Assembly: GCF_001866055.1 (NCBI RefSeq)
Contig: NZ_MLQS01000001.1
Location: 63,417-127,416, forward strand
DNA length: 64,000 nt
Reading direction: 5' to 3'
DNA from: Anaerobacillus alkalidiazotrophicus
GTDB taxonomy: Bacteria; Bacillota; Bacilli; Bacillales_H; Anaerobacillaceae
Shown here: in pieces, positions 55,266 through 63,316 of the stretch
Layout of the letters: each line of letters begins with the position of its first letter
Numbering within the stretch: position 1 is the first letter of the stretch
Notes under the pieces: model-generated
Seen by the model: only the letters and a program-made list of their open reading frames with translations
Databases searched by the model: none
What the model was told of the DNA's origin: nothing
Program-made: the position numbers and the translations under genes

Positions 55266-56384
55266 GTGGAAAAGATGAAAACTATAACAACTTCCTACGA
55301 TCCGTGGGAAGCTTATTTAGAAATTGAAGAGTTTAACGAATTACGCTTAACGAATATTGAATTTACAACAACAACATTATGTAACATGCGTTGTGAACAT
55401 TGTGCGGTCGGCTATACATTACAAACAAAGGATCCTGATCCCCTTCCATTAGATTTATTAATTCAGCGTCTTGAAGAGATTCCACACTTACGTTCTTTAA
55501 GTATTACGGGCGGTGAACCCATGCTCTCAAATAAGTCCGTCGATAATTATGTTGTGCCTCTCCTGAAATATGCTCATGAAAGAGGGGTAAGAACACAAAT
55601 CAACTCTAATTTAACATTGGAATTAAGTCGTTACGAAAAAATTATTTCTTATCTAGATGTCCTTCATATATCTCATAATTATAGTAGTGTAGACGATTTC
55701 GTAGAGACCGGTTTTGCGATGATGGAAAAAAAACCATCCTATGAACAGCGAGCTCAGTATTTTACGCGTATGATTGAAAATACTAAAGCTTTATCAAAAG
55801 AAGGGGTTCTGGTCTCCGCTGAAACGATGATAAATAAGCGTACTTTACCTCATCTAGAAAGTATTCATAATCAAATCATCGAAATGGGCTGTAAGCGTCA
55901 CGAGATTCATCCGATGTACCCCAGTGATTTTGCTAGTACTTTAGAGGTAGCGACTACCGAAGAACTTAAAAACGGTATACGTCGCCTTTTAGCGTACCGT
56001 AATAAAGATGTTTGGATGTTATTTGGTACTTTACCATTTTACGCTTGTAGTTCAAACAAAGATGACTTAGCACTATTAGAACAGCTTTATAACGCAGAGA
56101 ACGTGACCGTTCGTAACGATCCTGATGGTCGTACTCGACTTAATATTAATATTTTCAATGGTGATATTATCGTTACTGACTTTGGTGATATCCCTTCGCT
56201 AGGTAATATAACAAATACTTCCTTGCAAAATGCATATGAAGGGTGGATAAAAACAGATTTTGCAAAAAGTATCTCTTGTCACTGTAAAGAAGTTCAATGT
56301 TTAGGTCCTAATCCACTTGTAAAAGATACGTATTACAAAGACATTGATTTTACTAAACAAAAATCTAAAATTGTTCTAAGATAA
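55266..56384 (+). CDS. yfkAB: Radical SAM/CxCxxxxC motif protein YfkAB
   Basis: 372 residues (GTG start after AAAGGGAG; an ATG three codons on is possible). The N-terminal radical SAM domain has CNMRCEHC (about residues 42-49) and SITGGEPML; the C-terminal region carries the CHCKEVQC (CxCxxxxC) motif that names the family. It is one continuous gene, as in most Bacillales. Substrate unknown. The neighbouring YfkD-like gene supports the assignment, as yfkAB and yfkD are neighbours in B. subtilis. Confidence 0.9.
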   Translation: MEKMKTITTSYDPWEAYLEIEEFNELRLTNIEFTTTTLCNMRCEHCAVGYTLQTKDPDPLPLDLLIQRLEEIPHLRSLSITGGEPMLSNKSVDNYVVPLLKYAHERGVRTQINSNLTLELSRYEKIISYLDVLHISHNYSSVDDFVETGFAMMEKKPSYEQRAQYFTRMIENTKALSKEGVLVSAETMINKRTLPHLESIHNQIIEMGCKRHEIHPMYPSDFASTLEVATTEELKNGIRRLLAYRNKDVWMLFGTLPFYACSSNKDDLALLEQLYNAENVTVRNDPDGRTRLNINIFNGDIIVTDFGDIPSLGNITNTSLQNAYEGWIKTDFAKSISCHCKEVQCLGPNPLVKDTYYKDIDFTKQKSKIVLR

Positions 56385-56527
56385 ACAATAAAATGAGTTA
56401 TCGAATCCTCTGCATATGAGATGAGGGCAGCTTTCTAGCAGACAAGGCGTTTAGAGTTAGATATCTATACTTCCTCGCCTTTTTAGGAAATGCAGAAGCA
56501 GAATAAGAATACCTTTCTCACCTTACC

Positions 56528-56561
56528 AAATGACCTGACTCAAAATTGAGCCAGGTCATTT
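56528..56561. terminator. Convergent terminator between yfkAB and the yfkD-like gene
   Basis: AAATGACCTGACTCAA pairs with TTGAGCCAGGTCATTT (one mismatch, AAAT-type tails on both sides). Confidence 0.8.
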
Positions 56562-56564
56562 ACA

Positions 56565-57368
56565 TTATCTTGGTTGATTAGCTGAATAAAACTTTAATGC
56601 AATGTGATCTTGAACAGGTATCCATGCCCCAATTCCTTGTTGCGTCACATTTTTTACTTCAATTCGTTTTTTTCCACCTTTAATAATTAAATAAACTTCA
56701 CCGTAAGTTACTTTACCTTTCTCGCTAGCTGCTGGCACATAGGCTGATAAATAACCCACTTGTTTTACAGGAATGTTATAAATTTGTTCCTTCTTTGTCC
56801 CGTGGCCGATAACCGTCGATAACGCTAAAGGTAGTCCTGTATTTTCCGCAGCTTTGATCATCATCATTTTTTGTACTTCATCACTGTTAGGTATTTGTGC
56901 CGTTAAGCCACCTGTTACCTTTTTTTGTTGCTCTTGACTATAATGAATTTTCTTTGCAGCATTTGAACCACGATTATCATGATAGTTCGTATTCACTTTT
57001 TGATATTCCCAATTAACACTAGTTTCATTAGACTCATACGCGAGTGGCCATTGCCCTAAGTAAATGGATGCATTAAGCGTAAGAGCCAGCTTATTACCTT
57101 TTATAGAAGATTCATTTAAAATTTTTATCAACTCTGGATTTTCAATTAATACGGTTGATGTATCCAGTAATTCTTGAGCCATTTCACTTGGATGTAATTG
57201 AGGTAGGTCTTGAGTTGGATTAGGATACGTATTTTCTTTGGAAATATTTAATACGTAGTTAGGGATACTAACTCCTTCTTGGTCTTCGTTTTCCCCTTCT
57301 GCCAAAGCTGAAAATGGCTGAGCTAATAATATACTAAAAACAGTAATTATCATTAATAATTTTCTCAT
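56565..57368 (-). CDS. yfkD: YfkD-like secreted protein
   Basis: 267 residues with a clean signal peptide (1-23, ending SALA). The mature part begins with IPNYVLNISKENTYPNPTQDL and includes IYLGQWPLAY and PVQDHIALKFYSANQP near the end, as in Bacillus YfkD proteins of about 264 residues. Function unknown. Start ATG with AGGAGG upstream. Convergent with yfkAB. Confidence 0.8.
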   Translation of the reverse strand: MRKLLMIITVFSILLAQPFSALAEGENEDQEGVSIPNYVLNISKENTYPNPTQDLPQLHPSEMAQELLDTSTVLIENPELIKILNESSIKGNKLALTLNASIYLGQWPLAYESNETSVNWEYQKVNTNYHDNRGSNAAKKIHYSQEQQKKVTGGLTAQIPNSDEVQKMMMIKAAENTGLPLALSTVIGHGTKKEQIYNIPVKQVGYLSAYVPAASEKGKVTYGEVYLIIKGGKKRIEVKNVTQQGIGAWIPVQDHIALKFYSANQPR

Positions 57369-57446
57369 AAATTATCCTCCTAAAATAAACAGTAAATTCA
57401 TTTACCGTTATTTTCTTCGAAGGTATAAAATTTTATCCATTCTTTT

Positions 57447-58055
57447 TTAATGGTACCCGTATACGATTCGTTCTACATAAGGAAAAAATAACTGTACCAT
57501 CGGACCGATAGATAAAGTAACTACGATTGTCCCTACTCCAATGGGCCCACCAGCAATAAAAGCAAAAATTAATGCCGTGACTTCTCCAATTGTTTTACCT
57601 GTCATAAGGTTCACATTAAAACGTTTTTGTATTGCTACCATGAAGCCATCAATTGGTACAATCGTAAACTCCGCTTGTAAATAAGTGGCAATTCCACATC
57701 CCATTAATGTAACACCTAAACCTAATACAACAACTTGAATCAATACAGTTGTTGGAATGAAATTTGGAAAAACAAACAATAACCATAAATCAATAAAATA
57801 GCCTAAAATAAGCGCAGTAACAATTGATAAAAGATCGGGTTTTTTCATTAAAATTATTGCATTTACAAAAATTAAAATCACTCCAATTAAGATCACCCAT
57901 GTCCCTACGGTAAAACCGGTTAATTGTGCTAAACCTACCGACAAAGCATCCCATGCACCAGCACCCAGTCTTGATAGAATAGTAAAACTCACTCCTAGCG
58001 ATAAAATAAATAACCCAAACATAAAACTAATAAACCTTTTTATCGTTAAACTCAT
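57447..58055 (-). CDS. YczE/YyaS/YitT-family membrane protein
   Basis: 202 residues with five membrane segments (about 9-28, 45-63, 70-90, 100-125, 150-185). The opening LFILSLGVSFTILSRLGAGAWDAL and the central PIDGFMVAI are typical of the YczE group, integral membrane proteins of unclear transport function. AAGGAGAATG-type start. It lies 78 bp upstream of the yfkD-like gene on the same strand and may be co-transcribed with it. Confidence 0.82.
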   Translation of the reverse strand: MSLTIKRFISFMFGLFILSLGVSFTILSRLGAGAWDALSVGLAQLTGFTVGTWVILIGVILIFVNAIILMKKPDLLSIVTALILGYFIDLWLLFVFPNFIPTTVLIQVVVLGLGVTLMGCGIATYLQAEFTIVPIDGFMVAIQKRFNVNLMTGKTIGEVTALIFAFIAGGPIGVGTIVVTLSIGPMVQLFFPYVERIVYGYH

Positions 58056-58165
58056 TTACATTCTCCTTATAAAAAATAGATTTAACTCAGAATAATTTTA
58101 AAGCATTAACAAAAACTTACTAAAAGGTAAAAAAGTACAAATTTATTTAAAAGTAGGTGATCACT

Positions 58166-58783
58166 TTGGATTTCCATTGGGTTTGGAAAGCCATCCTAAT
58201 TGTATTGGCAGGTTCAATAATTTTACGTATAGCTGGTAGAAAATCAATTTCTCAGTTAACAGTATCACAAACCGTAATCATGATTTCAATCGGAAATCTT
58301 ATGATACAACCTGTTAGCGATAGGAATATTTGGATCACCTTTCTCATTGCTCTTTTACTTGTCCTAGTATTAATTATGTTAGAGTATATCCAAACAAAAT
58401 ATAATAAATTTGAAAATTTCATTACCGGAAAAGCAATATTAATAATTGATAACGGAACAATTTTAGAGCATAACTTAAAAAAATTACGTTTAACTGTTGA
58501 CCAATTAGAAGTTAGACTTAGACAGGTAAACGTGAAAAGATTTTCTGATGTTCAATTTGCTACAATTGAACCAAGTGGACAGATAGGATTTGTGTTAAAA
58601 GAACATACTCAAGCGGCTACAAAACAAGATCTTCAAATCTTAATTAATTATCTTCACAGTAAATTACCAGGTGACCAAATCCCACCACCTTTATTTACCG
58701 AGCCAAAACTTGAAGTTAACGAACTATTCATTGAAGTTAAGGAAAAGGGTGGAGATCAACCAAATAACGAAGATCTAAAGTAG
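58166..58783 (+). CDS. DUF421 family membrane protein (YetF-like)
   Basis: 205 residues from TTG 58166, with AGTAGGTG six bases upstream; a GTG three codons earlier overlaps that site. Three N-terminal membrane segments (about 5-25, 35-52, 57-78) precede a cytosolic alpha/beta DUF421 domain with LRLTVDQLEVRLRQVNV and DVQFATIEPSGQIGF. YetF-type proteins are general membrane proteins of unknown role, some sporulation-related. Confidence 0.85.
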   Translation: MDFHWVWKAILIVLAGSIILRIAGRKSISQLTVSQTVIMISIGNLMIQPVSDRNIWITFLIALLLVLVLIMLEYIQTKYNKFENFITGKAILIIDNGTILEHNLKKLRLTVDQLEVRLRQVNVKRFSDVQFATIEPSGQIGFVLKEHTQAATKQDLQILINYLHSKLPGDQIPPPLFTEPKLEVNELFIEVKEKGGDQPNNEDLK

Positions 58784-58891
58784 CCACATACCTAGTATAC
58801 TCGTTCTATTCAAAAAATTTTTTCTTTTAAAAGTGAATGAAAATAAATTTTGAACAAAAATTAAGGTGAATATCAGAAGGGAGTTTTAAAA

Positions 58892-59299
58892 ATGAACCAA
58901 GACACACTAAAACAAGAAGCCATTAATATTATCGATCAAAATCATGTAGGAGTTCTTTCAACCATGCAAGAAAACAAACCCTATGCTAGATATATGATGT
59001 TTTTTCATGATGAACAACAACTTTATTCAGTGACAAATAAAGAAACACATAAAGTTGAGGAAATTAAAAATAATCCAAACGTTAATGTCCTCTTAGGATA
59101 CGATGAAAATAAAACTCAATATATAGAACTTCAAGGTAGGGCAACGATTGTCGATGACAAAGAATTAAAAAAGAAATACTGGGATGAACAATTAGTGCCA
59201 TGGTTAAACGGGCCAGACGATCCTGAGTACTGTTTACTCCAAATCACACCCGAACATGTTGAACTCGTTCAAGGTAATCACGAAAAAACAATTATGTAA
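58892..59299 (+). CDS. Pyridoxamine 5'-phosphate oxidase-like FMN-binding protein
   Basis: 135 residues, one split-barrel fold (LSTMQENKPYARYMMFF, then KVEEIKNNPNVNVLLGY and GRATIVDDKEL). Similar to B. subtilis general stress protein YdaG. Binds FMN or F420-type flavin; not the true PdxH. GAAGGGAG lies 8 bases before the ATG; terminated by the hairpin at 59331. Confidence 0.85.
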   Translation: MNQDTLKQEAINIIDQNHVGVLSTMQENKPYARYMMFFHDEQQLYSVTNKETHKVEEIKNNPNVNVLLGYDENKTQYIELQGRATIVDDKELKKKYWDEQLVPWLNGPDDPEYCLLQITPEHVELVQGNHEKTIM

Positions 59300-59330
59300 G
59301 AAAAGTAAGCAACTGATTTTTTAGAATATA

Positions 59331-59360
59331 GAAAAAGCTGCCTTCCAAGCAGCTTTTTCT
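59331..59360. terminator. Convergent terminator
   Basis: Stem AGAAAAAGCTGC / GCAGCTTTTTCT with a short CTTCCAA loop; T-rich on both strands. It serves the FMN-barrel gene and the convergent OsmC gene. Confidence 0.9.
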
Positions 59361-59377
59361 ACTTACCACAACATTTA

Positions 59378-59770
59378 TCATTTTTCATTAGGAACAATTT
59401 CAAATGATTCTGTAATTTCGATGCTATCAATTACTGATTGAACCATTGAACAGTTTTTTCTAGTAACCATTAAACATTTTTCAATAACTTCCTCGGATAT
59501 ATCCGAACCAGTTATAACAAAGTGCATATGAATTTTTTCAATTCTATCTGCTTTCTTTTCGTTTCTTTCAACTTTTGTTGTAACTGTAATATCAGAAAAA
59601 GAAACCCGTTTTTTTTCTAGAATTTTTCTTAGCACTCCACCACTACAAACAGCAATCGCTGAAACTAATAGTTGATAAGGTCGAAAACCGTATTTTTCAT
59701 CGCCACACACTTGTAAATTCCCATATTCTACCTCAGTTTCAAATCCATGTTCTTTCATAAGAAATTTCAT
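59378..59770 (-). CDS. OsmC/Ohr family protein
   Basis: 130 residues. Redox cysteines in AIAVCSGGVL (about residue 42) and RKNCSMVQSV (about 105), as in OsmC-type thiol peroxidases; the Arg is absent, so function may differ from Ohr. AAGGAAGTG precedes the first ATG. Monocistronic. Confidence 0.85.
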   Translation of the reverse strand: MKFLMKEHGFETEVEYGNLQVCGDEKYGFRPYQLLVSAIAVCSGGVLRKILEKKRVSFSDITVTTKVERNEKKADRIEKIHMHFVITGSDISEEVIEKCLMVTRKNCSMVQSVIDSIEITESFEIVPNEK

Positions 59771-59876
59771 ACTTTTTCACTTCCTTCATCATGTAGATCA
59801 TTCTTTTTCATTGTATACATTCTAAGATCTTTCGTCATCTTTTTTCACTGTTTAGAGGCTATCTATAACTTAAAAA

Positions 59877-59906
59877 CAGCCTTCACAATGAAATTTGTGA
59901 AGGCTG
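59877..59906 (-). terminator. Terminator of the cold-shock gene
   Basis: CAGCCTTCACA with TGTGAAGGCTG around a seven-base loop, followed by TTTTTA on the minus strand. Confidence 0.88.
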
Positions 59907-59922
59907 AAATAAATTATTATAA

Positions 59923-60123
59923 TTATCGTTTAGTTACGTTAGCAGCTTGAGGGCCACGGTTACCTTCAACGATTTCAAAAGAAACTTCTTGACCTTCTTC
60001 TAAAGTCTTGAAGCCTTCATCTTGAATAGCAGAGAAGTGAACAAATACATCGTTTCCACCTTCAACTTCGATGAAACCGAAACCTTTTTCAGCGTTAAAC
60101 CATTTTACTTTACCGTTTTGCAT
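59923..60123 (-). CDS. Cold-shock protein (CspA/CspB family)
   Basis: 66 residues from ATG 60123, which has TAGGAGG upstream (the frame is open 12 codons further but without signal). RNP1 KGFGFIEV and RNP2 VFVHFSAI nucleic-acid-binding motifs are intact. A single-stranded RNA/DNA chaperone. The upstream 180 bp is very AT-rich and could form a cold-responsive leader, not analysed further. Confidence 0.95.
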   Translation of the reverse strand: MQNGKVKWFNAEKGFGFIEVEGGNDVFVHFSAIQDEGFKTLEEGQEVSFEIVEGNRGPQAANVTKR

Positions 60124-60589
60124 ATTAAATTGCCTCCTAAAATACCATGTCTTGCACATGTATGTTTAAATTACTAAAGCGCTTGCTTTAGATCAATATA
60201 ATATTAGCATAGCAATAATTAAATTGCAAAACATATGTAAAAAAATACAAACACAACTTTTTTTACCGTGAAATTTTAACAACAATAAAAAAGAAGGCAA
60301 CCACGTAATGTGATTACCTTCTTAAACCATCATACACTTAACTAACTACTCAAAATTGATGCTTTTAGGGTCGTAGCGGTTTTTATCTGCCGGTAACACC
60401 TCTTTCTAGTAGGCATAATTACTTTTGAACTTCAACTACTCTGTTCAACGCTTATCACACCTCTCTTGAGATGAAGCTTCAAAAAACACTTCACTTTCCT
60501 ACATCTTTATTGAATTTTAGTTGTGTATTTGGTTTTATTGAAAAGGGCTGTTGCCCTCTTCGATATTATATTGTGCAAAATAAAAAAAA
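60124..60589. other. Intergenic region with a terminator-like hairpin
   Basis: Holds the csp leader/promoter and, at 60291-60323, a stem AAGAAGG...CCTTCTT with ACCACGTAATGTGATT-type inner pairing, T-rich on the plus side. 60340-60500 contains GC-richer sequence (TAGGGTCGTAGCGG, CTGCCGGTAACACC) with no reading frame or RNA motif I can name. Confidence 0.5.
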
Positions 60590-61012
60590 TCATACATCTT
60601 TTTTTTCTTCTAAATTTTCAGTTGTAATATTGGACTTGGGTTTTTGATTTTGATTACAATCCTCGTACAAACTCATTAACTCTCCTTTTGTTTCTTTAAC
60701 GGCAGTTACAACTTGTAACGAACTGTTTCTTAAGTGTTTAATATTTTCAGTTATAGCCTTAATATCATGGTTAGTATCATCAATTGCTTTGGTTAATTTA
60801 TTGCTCGTATTTTTTATATGATCTAGGATTTCACTTCGATTTTCATTAATGAAATTAATAAATGTTGATGTTTTTTTGGTACATGTTTTTAAACAACTAC
60901 ATACATTCTTTTTAGATTTAGTTGCCATTACTATCGAGCCAACAATACCACCTATAATCATAGTACGAACTAATTGTTTCTTCTTATCTTCATCCACTAC
61001 CTTCTCCTCCAA
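60590..61012 (-). CDS. YtxH-like stress-associated protein
   Basis: 140 residues. A short hydrophobic stretch (about 15-30, TMIIGGIVGSIVMATKS) is followed by a Cys-rich patch (CSCLKTC) and a long amphipathic helix region (about 45-115), as in YtxH/apolipophorin-like general stress proteins, though the usual GYtxH opening is weak. Tail rich in N, K and E. The assignment is by architecture. Confidence 0.6.
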   Translation of the reverse strand: MEEKVVDEDKKKQLVRTMIIGGIVGSIVMATKSKKNVCSCLKTCTKKTSTFINFINENRSEILDHIKNTSNKLTKAIDDTNHDIKAITENIKHLRNSSLQVVTAVKETKGELMSLYEDCNQNQKPKSNITTENLEEKKDV

Positions 61013-61159
61013 TCCTTTTTAACTAATAGTTATATTTTAACAATAATTAAAGATTAGAGTAAAAGGTTTTCAAAAAAATTATTAAAGCACTTCAATTTTC
61101 GTAACGAATCACATATTATACCAGATTTTCATTATAGTTGATTATAAGCTCGAAAAATC

Positions 61160-61400
61160 AATTGAAAGCGCAAGTCGCTTTGGTCACGAGCGATAGGCAC
61201 TGGAAGGCCTTTGACAGAAGCCGCTCTTTGGCTTCTTACGTACTTCTGCGTCTTCAAGTACTGCTTCGTAGTAAGCTTCCTCGAAGCAAAGCTGCATGAA
61301 GCTAATCAACGAAGGATTTCAAGAGGTAATTGAAGTCAGTTGCTTGACTGAAGTGACCGAGCTCGTAGGCTGCCTGCGCCAGACAGTTTCCAAGTTAGAA
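61160..61400. repeat. GC-richer intergenic element resembling dispersed Bacillaceae repeats
   Basis: Noticeably more GC than its flanks. Contains GCAAGTCGCTTTGGTCACGA, GCGATAGGCACTGGAAGG, and at the other end GTGACCGAGCTCGTAGGC followed by CTGCGCCAGAC. The words GCGATAGGC...CTGG and GTGACCGAGCTCG recall repeated intergenic elements common in Bacillus genomes. No second copy in this window and no convincing frame. Confidence 0.4.
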
Positions 61401-61407
61401 ATTTATA

Positions 61408-61460
61408 AAGCTGAACTTCAGTCAGTGGGGGTCTTACTTGCCCCTTAAGTGTGGGATAAA
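61408..61460. repeat. Modular hairpin repeat, copy 3 (A/C fusion)
   Basis: The left arm of module A up to CAGTGGGGG is joined directly to the right arm of module C (GTCTTACTTGCCCCTTAAG). The junction is the GTGGGGG word present in both modules, so the middle has been deleted precisely between short repeats. Confidence 0.8.
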
Positions 61461-61472
61461 TTCTGATTAAGT

Positions 61473-61500
61473 AAAAAAAGCTTAACAAATGTTAAGCTTT
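61473..61500 (-). terminator. Terminator of the 49-codon gene
   Basis: Perfect arms AAAGCTTAAC and GTTAAGCTTT around AAAT, followed by TTTTT on the minus strand. Confidence 0.88.
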
Positions 61501-61513
61501 GCATTATCTATTT

Positions 61514-61663
61514 TTAGTTATATGCTTCTGTAAGAAATACATCTGTATCTAATTTCTCAAAGCCATTGTTTTTAGGCTTTTTCAGCTCGTTTAACTCTTT
61601 ACTTAATCGCTGAATTTGTTTTTCCATTTCTTCAAGCACTTTTACATCAACTGTCACTGTCAT
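61514..61663 (-). CDS. Small coiled-coil protein, 49 residues
   Basis: Starts MTVTVDVKVLEEMEKQ; ATG 61663 has AGGGGG seven bases upstream. A heptad-like helix (about 8-30, EEMEKQIQRLSKELNELKK) is followed by an acidic tail. It has its own promoter and terminator, so it is probably real. I do not recognise the family. A cluster of DnaA-box-like sites lies about 185-270 bp upstream; the arrangement recalls sda of B. subtilis, but the sequence is unrelated to Sda. Confidence 0.7.
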   Translation of the reverse strand: MTVTVDVKVLEEMEKQIQRLSKELNELKKPKNNGFEKLDTDVFLTEAYN

Positions 61664-61734
61664 AAGATGTCCCCCTACTTTTGCTGTGATTAAGCAACAT
61701 ATTGTTTTTCTAGAAAAATTTTATTTATGTGAAT

Positions 61735-61763
61735 ATTCTAATAAATTAAATCGGTTTTGTAAA
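61735..61763 (-). promoter_or_regulatory. Sigma-A promoter of the 49-codon gene with overlapping inverted repeat
   Basis: On the minus strand TTTACA (61758-61763), a 17-bp spacer and TAGAAT (61735-61740), about 70 bp before the ATG. The -35 lies between arms ATCGGTT and AACCGAT (61750-61771), a possible operator. Confidence 0.6.
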
Positions 61764-61847
61764 TAACCGATGGCCCATTAAACGTTTACATTTCTGAACA
61801 TTATGTGAAATAATGTAACCAAAAGACCTGAGGATAAGTGTCAGTTT

Positions 61848-61932
61848 TGGGGATAACTCTGTGGATATACATGTGTATAGTGTGAATAACTTATTACTTA
61901 TCCACCTATACTGTAATATTTACTGTGGGTAA
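61848..61932. promoter_or_regulatory. Cluster of DnaA-box-like sequences
   Basis: Five sites within 85 bp resemble TTATNCACA: TTATCCCCA (61848-61856, minus), ATATCCACA (61860-61868, minus), TTATTCACA (61881-61889, minus, exact match), TTATCCACC (61898-61906, plus) and TTACCCACA (61924-61932, minus). No origin-type AT-rich unwinding element or dnaA gene accompanies them, so a DnaA-titrating or DnaA-regulated cluster is the likeliest reading. Confidence 0.5.
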
Positions 61933-62039
61933 TTATATATAGCATTTGTTGATAACTAGCTAATTTTCGACAAGAAATTACAAAACGAAATAAACCACTA
62001 TCAAAGCAACTAGTTAAAAATGAGTTTTTCTCGTTATTA

Positions 62040-62546
62040 TTATGAAAACAAATCATGTTGATATATTGGTGATGGATATAAAGCAAAAGTTCTGTCCTTT
62101 AAGCAATTATTTATTAAGATATGGTTTAACATGGTTAAATGCCTTAATTCATCATGAATGAAGTCTGCAACTAGTTCGCGAATATATACGTACGGAGATA
62201 AGTTCCTCATTTTCTTATAAATTGACAAAATCTCTAATTTCTGAAAATATAAGCCCTCAATTCCGGCAATATATGACTCTGGTATCTCAAATTGTGGAGG
62301 ATCACCTTCAGCCTTTTTCCCCGTTAATGAAAAGTAGATCTTTTTTAACTCATTAAAATGTTCCCGTTCATCTTCTAACATTGATTGTAATAACTTCTCG
62401 TCTCTTTGATCTTGTGCAATAACTTTCAGGTAATCAAATGTTAGTTCAGTAATCGCTTCATGTCTTACAACTTCAATAATTAATGTAAGTAATATTGAAA
62501 TATCCTGAGAAGTAGTACCCCTAAGAAAATAATTTTGATAATACAT
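62040..62546 (-). CDS. Ferritin-like domain protein (rubrerythrin/Mn-catalase-like fold)
   Basis: 168 residues, all-helical. Two ExxH-like metal ligand pairs: E..H in DEREHFNEL (near 59-63) and HDELRHL (near 131-136), with further Glu in RHEAITEL and EILSIYKK helices. Ferritin-like proteins of spore-formers are often coat- or oxidative-stress-associated. No neighbouring gene suggests a role. Confidence 0.75.
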   Translation of the reverse strand: MYYQNYFLRGTTSQDISILLTLIIEVVRHEAITELTFDYLKVIAQDQRDEKLLQSMLEDEREHFNELKKIYFSLTGKKAEGDPPQFEIPESYIAGIEGLYFQKLEILSIYKKMRNLSPYVYIRELVADFIHDELRHLTMLNHILINNCLKDRTFALYPSPIYQHDLFS

Positions 62547-62700
62547 ATTTCACACTCCATTTGCTTCTTTGCTTGCTCCTAATTTTTTTAGAACTTAGAT
62601 GGTTAAATACACTTTTATATACATTATGTAACTTTAAAAATTAGGTGAATAAATATTTTTCGTTAATGAGTGCATTCCATTATTACCAAAAATGAACCAC

Positions 62701-62812
62701 ATAAAGCTGTACTCAATCAGTGAGGTTTCCTTCATCCCCACTGATGTTAGTTTAACTTAATAACACAGGCATAACTAATCATCCGTTTTCACTGATAAAA
62801 GTTATTCTATCT
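62701..62812. repeat. Modular hairpin repeat, copy 4 (degenerate A and B)
   Basis: Module A has decayed arms (TCAGTGAGG versus CCCCACTGA) and lost several bases; module B is recognisable (CATAACTAATCATCC...TGATAAAAGTTATTCT). Module C is absent. Confidence 0.75.
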
Positions 62813-62936
62813 CTGGGTTCAATTCATAAAATTTATTTCAACTGCAAAAACCACCATCTTTACTATAACAAGCTTAAATTAATTTATCTTCGGCAGATAA
62901 GATACAGATAATTCGAAAAATTGTAACAAAATAAAG

Positions 62937-62964
62937 CGTTTTCATATCTAGAAAACGTTATAAT
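62937..62964 (+). promoter_or_regulatory. Promoter region of the FbpB-like gene with inverted repeat
   Basis: TATAAT at 62959-62964 is 38 bp before the start. An inverted repeat CGTTTTC (62937-62943) and GAAAACG (62951-62957) covers the spacer and -35 position. It resembles a cre or another operator more than a Fur box; no clear Fur site was found. Confidence 0.5.
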
Positions 62965-63002
62965 CAAAGTAATAAATAAACTACTTAAAAAGGAAGATGT
63001 TG

Positions 63003-63140
63003 ATGAGGAAAATCTTCAGTAAAACATTTGAAGAACTTGTAGAAGAAAATAAAAAGCAGTTATTAAGTGATCCAGAAGCTTTAAAAAAAATTGAGACAAA
63101 ACTAGAACAAAAACATATGGAGTATTCCCAAAGCAAATAA
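63003..63140 (+). CDS. FbpB family small protein (Fur-regulated basic protein-like)
   Basis: 45 residues, starting MRKIFSKTFEELVEENKKQ and ending YSQSK. The KTFEELV...K..LL.D...L.KIE.KLE.KH pattern is that of the FbpB family, small proteins that in B. subtilis help the FsrA iron-sparing response. AAGGA lies eight bases before ATG 63003. Its own terminator follows at once. Confidence 0.75.
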   Translation: MRKIFSKTFEELVEENKKQLLSDPEALKKIETKLEQKHMEYSQSK

Positions 63141-63141
63141 A

Positions 63142-63170
63142 AGGGGCTGACAATTGTCAGCTCCTTTCTT
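63142..63170 (+). terminator. Terminator of the FbpB-like gene
   Basis: AGGGGCTGACA with TGTCAGCTCCT (one G-T-like mismatch) followed by TTCTTTC. Confidence 0.8.
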
Positions 63171-63316
63171 TCAATAATATTAGGAACAATGAATTTCATA
63201 ATTGTATTTTTCGCTTCTATGATACTAACTGTTGTTGGATAAAGAGCATTTCGTTAATTTTATGTAGCTCCATTTAGGTAATTATGAAATTCACTCAACT
63301 AAAAAATAATTATTTA

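Larger units (their letters stand above)
62547..63002. other. Intergenic region with repeat copy 4 and the FbpB-like promoter
   Basis: Contains the degenerate hairpin repeat 62701-62812 and the promoter region of the FbpB-like gene. Nothing else recognisable in 62547-62700. Confidence 0.5.

Noticed and set aside
61848..61932. Chromosomal replication origin
   Set aside because: No dnaA/dnaN genes, no unwinding element, and only five boxes; a non-origin DnaA cluster fits better.
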